In this document: one piece after another, positions 7,833 to 15,920 of the stretch | How the letters are laid out: each line of letters opens with the position of its first letter | Position numbering within the stretch: position 1 is the stretch's first letter | From: CAYZIC01 sp964478335 | Lineage (GTDB): Bacteria > Verrucomicrobiota > Kiritimatiellia > RFP12 > DVOR01 | Assembly (NCBI GenBank): GCA_964478335.1 | Contig: CAYZIC010000017.1 | Span: forward strand, 1-37,247 | DNA length: 37,247 bases | Reading direction: 5' to 3' | Position numbers and translations under genes: made by a program | Notes under the pieces: generated by a model | What the model was told of the DNA's origin: nothing | Database searches by the model: none | What the model saw: only the letters and a program-made list of their open reading frames with translations

Positions 7833-9110
7833 ATGAAGTTTGAAACAAAATGTGTCCAAGCCGGTTGGGATGCCAAGAATGGCGATCCTCGTGTGCTCCC
7901 CATCATTCAAAGCACCACCTTTAAGTTTGACAGCAGTGAGCACGTTGCTGATCTTTTTGACCTCAAGGTTGGCGGTCACTTTTATACCCGGTTGAGTAAC
8001 CCGACGCTCGACGGACTCGAACAACGCATTACTGCGCTCGAGGGTGGTATTGCTGCGATGGTCACGGCCTCTGGTCAATCGGCCTCCACTCTTGCGATCC
8101 TCAATCTCTGTTCGCCAGGTGACCATGTCGTCTGCTCAAGCTCTATCTATGGCGGTACCTATAATCTCTTTAACATCACTCTGCGTAGAATGGGTATCGA
8201 TTTCTCGTTCTTTGATCCCATGGCCAGTGACGAGGAGATTCAAACGCTCTTTAAGCCCACGACTAAGCTCGTTTTTGGTGAAACGATCGCTAACCCAGCA
8301 CTCTCAGTCTTTGACATTGAGCGTATTGCGACCTTGGCTCACAAGAATGGTGTGCCTTTGATTGTGGACAACACCTTTCCAACGCCTTACCTCTGCCGCC
8401 CATTTGAATTTGGTTGTGATATTGTGATCCACGCCTCCACTAAATACCTTGATGGTCATGCGATGGCTACGGGTGGTGTCATTGTCGACAGTGGTAACTT
8501 TGATTGGGCTGCGTCTGGGCGTTTCCCCGAGCTCTGCACGCCAGATCCATCTTACCATGGCTTGGTTTACACCGAGGCCTTTGGCAAGGCTGCCTATATC
8601 GTCAAGGCGCGCGCTCAGCTCATGCGTGATATTGGCGCACAAGCCGCACCCATGAATGCATTTCTAACCCACGTGGGCATCGAAACGCTCCCCTTGCGTA
8701 TGGATCGCCATTGTGAAAATGCTCTCAAGGTTGCGAAGTTCCTCGAAAGTCATGATGCCATCGCATCGGTAAATTATCCTGGTTTGCCATCGAGTCCCTA
8801 CTATGCTATGGCGCAGAAGTATCTACCAAAGGGTGCCTCTGGTGTGATCTCATTTGAGGTCAAAGGTGGCCGAGAGGTCGCCATGCGCTTGATGAATGCT
8901 CTCAAGCTCGCTGCGATCGTTGTACACGTCGCGGATGCACGTACTTGCGTTTTGCATCCGGCAAGCATGACACACCGTCAGCTGACCGATCAGCAATTGC
9001 ATGATGCAGGCATTAGCCCGAGTATGGTCAGATTGTCAGTCGGGATCGAGCACGTTGATGATATCATCGCAGACCTCGAACAAGCTTTTGCAGCTATTTC
9101 CGACAATTAA
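7833..9110 (+). CDS. metY: O-acetylhomoserine sulfhydrylase, copy 2
   Basis: A 425-residue paralogue of the preceding gene with the same predicted role in homocysteine synthesis. Lys204 in ASTKYLDGH is the PLP-binding lysine. The neighbouring segment reads DNTFPTPYLCRPFEFG, the standard family wording, so this copy looks like the canonical enzyme. I start at ATG 7833 because GGAG (7821-7824) is at 8 nt and because the protein then aligns from its first residue with copy 1; an upstream in-frame start at 7737 would overlap copy 1. The stop overlaps a weak ATG of the next small gene. Confidence 0.88.
   Translation: MKFETKCVQAGWDAKNGDPRVLPIIQSTTFKFDSSEHVADLFDLKVGGHFYTRLSNPTLDGLEQRITALEGGIAAMVTASGQSASTLAILNLCSPGDHVVCSSSIYGGTYNLFNITLRRMGIDFSFFDPMASDEEIQTLFKPTTKLVFGETIANPALSVFDIERIATLAHKNGVPLIVDNTFPTPYLCRPFEFGCDIVIHASTKYLDGHAMATGGVIVDSGNFDWAASGRFPELCTPDPSYHGLVYTEAFGKAAYIVKARAQLMRDIGAQAAPMNAFLTHVGIETLPLRMDRHCENALKVAKFLESHDAIASVNYPGLPSSPYYAMAQKYLPKGASGVISFEVKGGREVAMRLMNALKLAAIVVHVADARTCVLHPASMTHRQLTDQQLHDAGISPSMVRLSVGIEHVDDIIADLEQAFAAISDN
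8484..8655 (+). repeat. 172-nt identical tract shared by the metY pair, copy 2
   Basis: Identical to 7169-7340. The edges are sharp: mismatches resume within one to three bases on each side (for example ATGAATGCA here against ATGAGTGCC in copy 1). Confidence 0.85.
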
Positions 9111-9124
9111 TGACGGAGGTAACC

Positions 9125-9322
9125 ATGCACGATTGGCAAGCACGAGCACGCGTAGCTGAAGCAGAGATTGACGCCTATAAAGTTCGTGCAATGGTCGCCG
9201 AAATTGAACGCGACGACCTGCGCAACGAGATGACCGTCAAGTCGATACAGTTGACGAATCTGCAGTCTCAAGTCGCCGCCCTCACGGCACACTTGAGCGA
9301 ACTCGAGACCCCACATCAGTAG
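9125..9322 (+). CDS. Small coiled-coil protein of unknown function
   Basis: A 65-residue hypothetical protein. It is rich in A, E, R and L with regular hydrophobic spacing (ARVAEAEIDAYKVRAMVAEIERD, then LTNLQSQVAALTAHLSEL), so most of it should form one coiled coil. No membrane segment, cysteine or catalytic motif is visible. The start at ATG 9125 is set by a perfect GGAGGT at 9115-9120; an ATG at 9110 that overlaps the metY stop lacks such a site. It is followed after 22 nt by a second coiled-coil gene, and the two may act together. I do not recognise a family. Confidence 0.7.
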   Translation: MHDWQARARVAEAEIDAYKVRAMVAEIERDDLRNEMTVKSIQLTNLQSQVAALTAHLSELETPHQ

Positions 9323-9344
9323 CCCAAGTAAAAGGGATGAGATC

Positions 9345-10613
9345 ATGAGTGAAAAAGATACACGGCGGTGGTTTGTCAAAGTCTCCGCAAAGACCGTTTA
9401 CAATTCCATCAATACCGCAACACTTGTTAAGTGGGCTGAAAATGGCACCCTAACACCTGAGTCGTTGCTTTCACTCGATCGTGTCAATTGGTCTCCTGCG
9501 TCAAACTTGGTCGACCTCGAGATGATGTGGTATCTCACCTCTGCGTCTCAGCCCCCCTATGGCCCAATCCATTACGAAGTCGCTATCAAACTCATCGAGT
9601 CTGGTAGCTTCCCAGACGATACGCAAATCTCAATCGATCCAGAGCAGTCCCCAGAGGATGAACCTACCCACGATGAGATCTTTGCCCCGCAAAACCCAGA
9701 CGAACAAGCCGCTGTCCTGCCTCAGCCACACTTGCGCTCAGATGTTGAGATCTTTGCGCTCGAATGTGAGGAATCTGGAGAGCCTGAGTCTCCAGAATGC
9801 GAGATGACGGATGTGGTATGTCAGGAGCCTGATGAGCCAGTGGTGTCTGAAGAGTCTGAAGGTATCGTGGAAAATCCCCCTCCGCAAGAAGAGCTGATGA
9901 TCCAGACGCTAACAGAAAAACTCGCAGACCTTGAGCTGCAATTCATAACACTCCAAGAGCAAAATTTAGCGTTAAATCAGCGTATCGCTGCGATTAGCAA
10001 TCAGCCACCGCCTGCAAGAGAGCCGATCGTGCAGACGACTGTGAGCGATTCGACGATTTATGCTATTTTAACCCAAGAGTATGAGATGCTCACGCAGATG
10101 GCCGACCAAGAGCGCGATGCCTATCAGGCGGTGCAAGCGATCATCCGCCAACGGCGTGAGGCTATTGATCAGCGCCTGTTGGCTCTGCGGCAGCTTATTC
10201 AATTCTCCCCTGAGCAAATGCGCCACCATGCCTTGCGTCAGCTCGATCCGGTGTCGATGACATTTTTCAACAACAACGCAGAGCTTGAGACGCGTTTGCA
10301 CAAGCAAGAATCACTCCTCACCCAAGCTCTTGATCAACGCTCTGAATTGGAGAGGCGCTTAGTGGCAATGGAGGCGCGCGAACGAGATTTCAATGCGCAG
10401 ATCGCCCAAGCCCAACGCCAAACTCGCGACTCTCTGCGATTAGAAGAATCTCTTCTCAAAGCCGAGGCTGATCTCAAGGCGGAGCGTTCTCTGCGCGAGC
10501 AGGATAAGGAAGAGAGTAAGTCGATCCAGCGCCACCTTTTGCGTCGTATCGAAGAGCTTGAATCAGCCTCTGGTCAGGCCTCAGTATCAATTGCTGCTGA
10601 GACAGAGCTCTAA
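9345..10613 (+). CDS. GYF_2-like tandem repeats plus long coiled coil
   Basis: A 422-residue protein of unknown function. The N-terminus holds two diverged copies of a GYF_2/DUF4339-like unit: residues about 8-62 (RWFVKVSAKTVYNSINTATLVKWAENGTL) and about 63-98 (WYLTSASQPPYGPIHYEVAIKLIESGSFPDDT). Such units often mediate protein contacts with proline-rich partners. Residues about 99-180 are acidic and proline-rich (many PE and EE pairs). From about 185 to the end there are long coiled coils interrupted near 225-240. There is no signal peptide or membrane segment, so it is probably cytoplasmic. It lies 2 nt before the dus gene. The domain call is by eye. Confidence 0.75.
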   Translation: MSEKDTRRWFVKVSAKTVYNSINTATLVKWAENGTLTPESLLSLDRVNWSPASNLVDLEMMWYLTSASQPPYGPIHYEVAIKLIESGSFPDDTQISIDPEQSPEDEPTHDEIFAPQNPDEQAAVLPQPHLRSDVEIFALECEESGEPESPECEMTDVVCQEPDEPVVSEESEGIVENPPPQEELMIQTLTEKLADLELQFITLQEQNLALNQRIAAISNQPPPAREPIVQTTVSDSTIYAILTQEYEMLTQMADQERDAYQAVQAIIRQRREAIDQRLLALRQLIQFSPEQMRHHALRQLDPVSMTFFNNNAELETRLHKQESLLTQALDQRSELERRLVAMEARERDFNAQIAQAQRQTRDSLRLEESLLKAEADLKAERSLREQDKEESKSIQRHLLRRIEELESASGQASVSIAAETEL

Positions 10614-10615
10614 CC

Positions 10616-11563
10616 ATGCCAGCACTGACTTGCCCCCTATTTTTGGCACCTATGGCTAGCTTTACAGAACCGCCGATGCGCGTTTTGAGTGAAGACTTTG
10701 GTGCACAGCGCACCTATACAGAGATGGTGAATGCCGATGGATTGATTCGTGATGGTGTCAAGACTTGGCACTTGCTCGAAACCCTGTCACAAGAAAAACA
10801 CGTTTATGCCCATCTCTATGGACACACGCCTGAGTCTTTGGGCGAGGCAACTGCTCGCGTTGCTGCACTGAATCGTTTTGAAGGGATCGACCTCAATGCC
10901 GGATGCCCAGTGCCGCGGATTACCAAGCTAGGCGCAGGATCGGCATTGATTCATGATCCAGCTAAAATTGGCACCATTGCTCGATCCATGGTCGAGGCAT
11001 CCAATGGCCTTCCTGTCACAGTCAAAACTCGCCTTGGGCCAAATCCGCATGATGTGCGGATCTTTGAGATTCTTGAGGCTGTTCAGGATGCTGGTGTCTC
11101 GGCGTTGGCGATTCATGCGCGCTACACGTCACAGGGGCACTCTGGCCCCACAGATCTAGAAACGCTTGCGGCAGTCAAATCCAAAGCCAAGATCCCAATC
11201 TACGGCAATGGCTCAATCTTGACCTATCAAGATGCGCTAAAGATGCAGGCTACGGGCGTTGATGCGCTACTCATTGCGCGTGGTGCATTAGGCAATCCGT
11301 GGATCTTCCAATCGCTCACTCAAGCAAATCCCAAGCCTCGCTCTATCGAATCCTTACGGGAGGTCTTTCATAAGCATGTCGAGCTACAGTTGGCCTATTG
11401 CCATGGCGATGAACACCTCCTGGCGGTTGTCTTTCGCACGCATCTTTTCCGCTATCTCAAAGGCCTGCCAGGCTCCTCTAAGGTTCGAGGCAATCTCATG
11501 CATATTCAGACGATGCGGGACATCCTTGATGCTGCGGACCCGTTGTTTACTGCGGCGCAGTGA
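10616..11563 (+). CDS. dus: tRNA-dihydrouridine synthase
   Basis: A 315-residue FMN enzyme that reduces specific uridines in tRNA to dihydrouridine. The TIM-barrel start LAPMASFTEPPMR and the catalytic Cys97 in DLNAGCPVPRITKLGAGSAL are both present. The phosphate-binding end GNGSILTYQDAL, followed by ARGALGNPWIF, completes the fold. I cannot decide between the Dus subfamilies from sequence alone. It follows the coiled-coil gene after 2 nt. Its last codons coincide with a short triloop hairpin (11549-11561) resembling the intergenic repeats, and a strong terminator follows. Confidence 0.92.
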   Translation: MPALTCPLFLAPMASFTEPPMRVLSEDFGAQRTYTEMVNADGLIRDGVKTWHLLETLSQEKHVYAHLYGHTPESLGEATARVAALNRFEGIDLNAGCPVPRITKLGAGSALIHDPAKIGTIARSMVEASNGLPVTVKTRLGPNPHDVRIFEILEAVQDAGVSALAIHARYTSQGHSGPTDLETLAAVKSKAKIPIYGNGSILTYQDALKMQATGVDALLIARGALGNPWIFQSLTQANPKPRSIESLREVFHKHVELQLAYCHGDEHLLAVVFRTHLFRYLKGLPGSSKVRGNLMHIQTMRDILDAADPLFTAAQ

Positions 11564-11614
11564 ATAGAGAACAGGAGCGGCAGCCCGGTGGAGACGAAGG
11601 TCTCTGGTGTAGAG

Positions 11615-11654
11615 AATTCCCAACTTGAGACAATTCGCAAGTTGGGAATTTTTG
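11615..11654. terminator. Strong intrinsic terminator between dus and ruvC
   Basis: A perfect 13-bp stem pairs AATTCCCAACTTG (11615-11627) with CAAGTTGGGAATT (11638-11650), followed by a short T-run on the plus strand. It ends the plus-strand run through dus. Because ruvC converges on it from the other side, it may stop both transcripts. Confidence 0.85.
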
Positions 11655-11717
11655 ATTAGTGGTGCGTTTGTCTTTAAACGCCCCTCCCAACATCCATACT
11701 CCAAAGACGAGCCCTAC

Positions 11718-12215
11718 CTAGAGCGTGGGGGTGTCTTGGGGACGCACGTAGCTATTGCGTGAGATATGGGTTAGGGCAATGGCTAGGGCGTCTGCTGCGT
11801 CGTTTTGGGGGATCTCAGAGAGTGCGAGCATTTTGGCGACCATTTGTTGAACGTGGATTTTTTCAGCGCGTCCAGATCCCGTGATAGCCTTTTTGATGTC
11901 GGTGGGGGGATATTCGTAGACGGAGAGGCCTTTTGATGTGGCAGCCTCGATTGCGACCCCTCGCGCATGGCAGAGGATGAGGATTGTCTTGATATTCTTA
12001 AAGGCAAAGACCCCCTCGACGGCGACGCAGTCTGGCTCATACTGATCGATGAGGGCTGTGATCTGCTTGCGGATTTCGACGAGGGCTTGGGATAGGGGGA
12101 CCTTGGGGGGATTTTTAATCACTCCATAGTAGATCGGTTTACGCGAATAGCCTTGTGATTCCACTATGGCTACACCACTACTGCGCAAAGAGGTGTCAAT
12201 TGCTAAGACGCGCAT
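11718..12215 (-). CDS. ruvC: Holliday junction resolvase RuvC
   Basis: A 165-residue endonuclease that cuts Holliday junctions made during recombination, acting with RuvAB. The four catalytic acids are visible: Asp7 (LAIDTSL), Glu67 (VAVEGVF), Asp139 and Asp142 (QNDAADALAIA). The length is typical. It starts 9 nt after purB and is the last gene of the tRNA-grpE-dnaJ-purB-ruvC run. No ruvA or ruvB is in the window. Confidence 0.95.
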   Translation of the reverse strand: MRVLAIDTSLRSSGVAIVESQGYSRKPIYYGVIKNPPKVPLSQALVEIRKQITALIDQYEPDCVAVEGVFAFKNIKTILILCHARGVAIEAATSKGLSVYEYPPTDIKKAITGSGRAEKIHVQQMVAKMLALSEIPQNDAADALAIALTHISRNSYVRPQDTPTL

Positions 12216-12224
12216 CGATTGTCC

Positions 12225-13592
12225 CTAGAGGGCCATTTTATCGGCGAGTCCAATGTAGGATGCCGGGGTCAATTGGGCAAGGCGATCTTTGTCTGCTTGT
12301 GGGATGTCAAGCGTTTGAATGAAGGCCTCAATCTTGGCCTGATCCATGGCTTGGCCACGGGTGAGGGCTTTGAGCTTTTCGTATGCTTCTGGCACGCCGT
12401 AGCGACGCATCACCGTTTGGATGGGCTCTGCGAGGACTTCCCATGCGTGGTCGAGATCTTGTGCGAGGACCATCTCATTGGGCGAGATGCGCGAGAGGCC
12501 TCGGGTGGCCGATGCGATGGCAATGAGCGTATAGCCAAAGGCTGTACCAATGCTACGGATTGCCGTTGAATCAGTCAAATCGCGCTGCATTCGAGAGACG
12601 GTGAGCTTGCGCGCCAAATGGCTCAGTAGGGCATTGGCTAAGCCGACGTTGCCCTCGCTATTCTCAAAGTCGATGGGGTTGACTTTGTGTGGCATGGTTG
12701 ATGAACCGACCTCGCCAGCGACGACCTTTTGAGTCAAATAGTGGCGCGAGACGTAGCTCCAGATGTCACGGTCAAAGTCCATCAAGATGGCATTCCAGCG
12801 CTGCATGATGTCAAAGCATTCTGCCATGATGTCGTGAGATTCGATTTGGGTGGTGTAGGGATTTTGGGCTAGACCAAAGGAGGCAATGACGCGTGCACTA
12901 AATGCGGGCCAGTCAACTGCTGGGCAGGCACTCATGTGGGCATTGTAGTTGCCCACGGCACCATTCATCTTGCCAGGCAAGACGAGGGCTTGGAGTTGGT
13001 CGCGTTGGCGGGTCAAACGGTAGACGTAGATGGCCATTTCTTTGCCCAGCGTGGTGGGGCTCGCCGTTTGTCCATGGGTGCGAGCCAACATGGGCAATGC
13101 GATGTGGTCGGTGGAGAATTGGGTCAAAGCAACCAAAAAGGCCTCTTGCTTAGCGAGCAAAACAGCACGAGCATCCCGAATCATCAACGAATGGGCCATA
13201 TTGTTGATATCCTCGGAGGTACAGGCGAAGTGGATGAATTCTGAGAGGGAGGCCAAATCGGCTGGGAGATTTTCACGAATGTAGTACTCAACTGCCTTGA
13301 CATCATGGCGAGTGACGGCCTCGATCTCCTTGACGCGCGCAGCTGCAGTCAAATCAAAGTTGTCGGCAATCGCTTGCAACTGGGCTCGCTGGCTCGCGCT
13401 GAGTGCGGGGGCTTCGGGGAGGTTGGGTTCGTCGCAGAGGGCGATCAACCAGGCGATTTCCACCTGAACGCGACGCATGATGAAGCCGAATTCAGAGAAG
13501 ATCGTGCGCAATGGAGCCGTGATAGAGCCATAACGCCCATCGATGGCGGAGACGGCGGTGAGAGAAGTGAGGTCAAGGGTGTCAGCGTGCAT
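12225..13592 (-). CDS. purB: Adenylosuccinate lyase
   Basis: A 455-residue enzyme of the fumarase/aspartase superfamily that acts twice in purine synthesis, releasing fumarate from SAICAR and from adenylosuccinate. The opening LTSLTAVSAIDGRYGSITAPLR and the signature SSTMPHKVNPIDFEN match the longer E. coli-like PurB type rather than the shorter Bacillus type. The mobile-loop serine is in this signature. The start gives the expected N-terminus, but I see no clear Shine-Dalgarno before it. The dnaJ terminator ends only about 22 nt upstream, so expression may depend on readthrough or on a promoter hidden in dnaJ. Confidence 0.93.
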   Translation of the reverse strand: MHADTLDLTSLTAVSAIDGRYGSITAPLRTIFSEFGFIMRRVQVEIAWLIALCDEPNLPEAPALSASQRAQLQAIADNFDLTAAARVKEIEAVTRHDVKAVEYYIRENLPADLASLSEFIHFACTSEDINNMAHSLMIRDARAVLLAKQEAFLVALTQFSTDHIALPMLARTHGQTASPTTLGKEMAIYVYRLTRQRDQLQALVLPGKMNGAVGNYNAHMSACPAVDWPAFSARVIASFGLAQNPYTTQIESHDIMAECFDIMQRWNAILMDFDRDIWSYVSRHYLTQKVVAGEVGSSTMPHKVNPIDFENSEGNVGLANALLSHLARKLTVSRMQRDLTDSTAIRSIGTAFGYTLIAIASATRGLSRISPNEMVLAQDLDHAWEVLAEPIQTVMRRYGVPEAYEKLKALTRGQAMDQAKIEAFIQTLDIPQADKDRLAQLTPASYIGLADKMAL

Positions 13593-13614
13593 GAGAAGGG
13601 GGCCTTTTTGTTCT

Positions 13615-13652
13615 AAAAAAGAGGCGAATGCGCTTGTTGAGCGATTCGCCTC
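13615..13652 (-). terminator. Intrinsic terminator after dnaJ
   Basis: On the minus strand GAGGCGAAT (13652-13644) pairs with ATTCGCCTC (13629-13621), extended inward by a 3-bp GCG/CGC step after one bulged base. Six T residues follow (13620-13615). It sits between dnaJ and purB. Confidence 0.85.
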
Positions 13653-13664
13653 CGGTTGGTCGGA

Positions 13665-14876
13665 TTATTTCTTCTTTTCGGTCAAGGTTTCACGACGAGA
13701 GGCGAAGCGATCGGCGAGTTTGCGCTGGGCTGCACTATCTGGGAAGACGTGGCTCTTGCCCTCGGTCTCCGCTATAAAGGTCTTGAGTGCCTCTTTAGCT
13801 TTGGAGGAGAGGTCTTGTGGCGTCTCGGCAAAAACGATGATGTGCAGGTCTCCCGTAGGGTGACGACCATTTACGCTAGGCACACCGTGACCACGCAGAC
13901 GGAATACTTTACCATTGGCTGTCCCTGCTGGGATCTTGAGGTTGGCCTCTCCCTGAGGCGTCACGATCTTGGTCTCGCCACCTAATGCCATCAAGGCTGG
14001 AGAAAGCGCCATCTTGCAGATCAGGTCGTTGCCTTCGCGTTCGAAAAGGTCACTGTCGCGCACCGAGAAGTGGATGTAGGCATCGCCACGCGGTCCGCCA
14101 TTGGTGCCGCCATTGCCTTGTCCAGCCAAGCGGATACGCATACCGCTATCGACGCCAGCAGGGATGGCAACAGTGAAACTCTTGCGAGCAGAGACCAAGC
14201 CCTTGCCGTGGCATTTTTTACAGGGCTTTTTGATGATCGATCCTGTACCGTGGCAATTGGGGCAAGTGTCTTGCATCATCATGCCAAAGATACCCGATTG
14301 AGATTGGACCACACCCGAACCGCGGCAGTTGCTACAGGTTTCACGGCTAGAGCCAGCCTCTGCGCCAGAGCCCTTACAAGATTCACAGGTGTCATTGATC
14401 GAGAGGGTGATTTCTCGCTTAGAACCAAAGATGGCCTCTTCGAAATCGATCGTGAGCTTGATTTCGACATCCTCACCTTGACGAGGCGCATTGGGATCCG
14501 CGCGGCGCTGACGCCCACCAAAACCACCAAAACCACCGCCACCGCCACCAAATCCGCCGAAGCCACCACCGCCACCACCAAAGAATTGGTTGAGGATGTC
14601 ATTGAGGTCGGCATTTTGAGCGAAGCCGCCACCACCAAATCCGCCGCCCTTCATACCCGCATGGCCATATTGGTCATACATATGGCGCTTGTCCTCATTG
14701 CTCAGGACTTCATAAGCCTCAGAGGCATCACGGAAGTGCTGCTCGGCCTCTTTGTCACCCGGATTACGGTCGGGGTGATATTTCATCGCCAGCTTACGGT
14801 AGGCTTTTTTGATTTCATCAGGTGAGGCGCTTTTGGCAACGCCAAGAATCTCGTAGTAGTCTTTTTTTGTAGCCAT
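13665..14876 (-). CDS. dnaJ: Chaperone DnaJ
   Basis: A 403-residue Hsp40 that delivers unfolded proteins to DnaK and stimulates its ATPase. The J domain has HPD at residues 34-36. A long Gly/Phe region (about 75-125) is followed by four CxxCxGxG zinc motifs: CESCKGSG, CSNCRGSG, CPNCHGTG and CKKCHGKG. The C-terminal substrate-binding region is full length. It is therefore a true type I DnaJ. AAGGA lies 8 nt before the ATG. It follows grpE by 11 nt; dnaK is not in the window. Confidence 0.97.
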   Translation of the reverse strand: MATKKDYYEILGVAKSASPDEIKKAYRKLAMKYHPDRNPGDKEAEQHFRDASEAYEVLSNEDKRHMYDQYGHAGMKGGGFGGGGFAQNADLNDILNQFFGGGGGGFGGFGGGGGGFGGFGGRQRRADPNAPRQGEDVEIKLTIDFEEAIFGSKREITLSINDTCESCKGSGAEAGSSRETCSNCRGSGVVQSQSGIFGMMMQDTCPNCHGTGSIIKKPCKKCHGKGLVSARKSFTVAIPAGVDSGMRIRLAGQGNGGTNGGPRGDAYIHFSVRDSDLFEREGNDLICKMALSPALMALGGETKIVTPQGEANLKIPAGTANGKVFRLRGHGVPSVNGRHPTGDLHIIVFAETPQDLSSKAKEALKTFIAETEGKSHVFPDSAAQRKLADRFASRRETLTEKKK

Positions 14877-14887
14877 GGTGTGATTCC

Positions 14888-15520
14888 TTATTCAGCTTGA
14901 GCAGATGCACCAGCCGAGACTAAGACCTGCGCAGGACGGATCACCTTAGATCCGAGCTTCCAGCCTTTGCGGAATTGGCTAAAGACGTGATTTGCTGGGA
15001 CAGACTCATTAGGCATCATTTGTAGTGCCTCGTGGAAATTGGGGTCAAATGGCTCACCTACAGCATCGATCGCCACTGCACCGGACTGTTCGAGAGCCTT
15101 GCGGAATTGCGTGTCGATCATGCGCACACCATCGACAAAGGTTGATTCGCCCTCAGGTGCATTTTGCAACGCCAGCTCGAGGTTGTCCTCAATGGGCATC
15201 AACTCTTTGAGGAGGCGTTCATTCGCACGCACAATCATTTCATCGAGTTCACGAACATGACGCTTGCGCATATTATCAAAGTCCGCCATCAAGCGAATGT
15301 AGCGATCTTTGAGTGCGGCCGCTTCAGCCTCAGCCTTTTGAGCGCGCGCCTCAGCATCGATTAGTGCATCAGCTGGGATTTCCTCAGCCGTGGCAGGGGA
15401 TTCTTCAGAGATAGGAGATTCGGGGGGGACGGAGGTTGCTGCTGTGGCTGTGCACGTTTCTTTTGCTGCATCACAAACGGGAGATTCTGGGGATTGGTTG
15501 GATTTATCTTCTTGAGACAT
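14888..15520 (-). CDS. grpE: Nucleotide exchange factor GrpE
   Basis: A 210-residue co-chaperone that releases ADP from DnaK. An acidic, low-complexity N-terminus (about residues 1-55) leads into a long coiled coil. The core DNMRKRHVRELDEMIVRANERLLKELMPIEDNLELAL is GrpE-like, as is the end FDPNFHEALQMMPNESVPANHVFSQFRKGWKLGSKVIRPAQVLVS. The RBS AAGGAG precedes the ATG. I looked for a CIRCE (HrcA) operator and a sigma32-type promoter in the 135 nt upstream and found neither. The nearest promoter is that of the tRNA gene, so co-transcription with it is possible. Confidence 0.95.
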   Translation of the reverse strand: MSQEDKSNQSPESPVCDAAKETCTATAATSVPPESPISEESPATAEEIPADALIDAEARAQKAEAEAAALKDRYIRLMADFDNMRKRHVRELDEMIVRANERLLKELMPIEDNLELALQNAPEGESTFVDGVRMIDTQFRKALEQSGAVAIDAVGEPFDPNFHEALQMMPNESVPANHVFSQFRKGWKLGSKVIRPAQVLVSAGASAQAE

Positions 15521-15655
15521 AAATACTCCTTGTCATCTTGGTCAAAGCCGATGGTGATCAAAAGGAGATTGCGATTGAGAGGGGAACTGACTGACCAGAC
15601 CCCGAAGCAATGCCCCTTGATGGAATCAGGCTCTTCATCTATCAAATCAAAAAAA

Positions 15656-15742
15656 TGGTGCCGGAAAGGGGAGTCGAACCCCTACGACCGTTAAAGTCTG
15701 CGGATTTTAAGTCCGCTGTGTCTGCCATTCCACCATTCCGGC
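15656..15742 (-). tRNA. tRNA-Leu (anticodon UAA)
   Basis: Reading the minus strand, an 87-nt cloverleaf starts GCCGGAA and ends TTCCGGC-A-CCA, with a 7-bp acceptor stem and an encoded CCA. The D arm follows, then an anticodon stem GCGGA/TCCGC enclosing CTTAAAA (anticodon UAA). A long variable arm is present, as expected for leucine, and the T arm is AGGGG-TTCGACT-CCCCT. It reads UUA codons. Confidence 0.97.
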
Positions 15743-15801
15743 CCGTTTTGAGCTTATCCGTAAATAATGATAAAGAGGATAAGACTACCAAAACAATCGA
15801 C

Positions 15802-15831
15802 ACTATATCACAAGTAGCAATCAAAAGTCAA
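15802..15831 (-). promoter_or_regulatory. Promoter of tRNA-Leu (and possibly grpE-dnaJ)
   Basis: On the minus strand a perfect-type -35 TTGACT (15831-15826) and a -10 TATAGT (15807-15802) are 18 nt apart. Transcription would begin about 50 nt before the mature tRNA 5' end. The 15 bases around the -35 (15823-15837) are identical to those around the sulfatase -35 (25737-25751). Confidence 0.7.
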
Positions 15832-15920
15832 GCCCAAAAGCGTGTGAATATTGCGCCTTTGGCACTTGGGGGGCGGCTTTGCCTCCGTTTTAAGGGCCTA
15901 CGTTACAAAAAGCTCAACTA

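Noticed and set aside
14070..14825. 251-codon frame antisense to dnaJ
   Set aside because: A shadow of dnaJ codon bias; no RBS, no recognisable domain, and dnaJ is certain on the other strand.
15521..15655. CIRCE/HrcA operator or sigma32 promoter upstream of grpE
   Set aside because: I looked for the TTAGCACTC inverted repeat and for CTTGAA/CCCCAT boxes and found neither.
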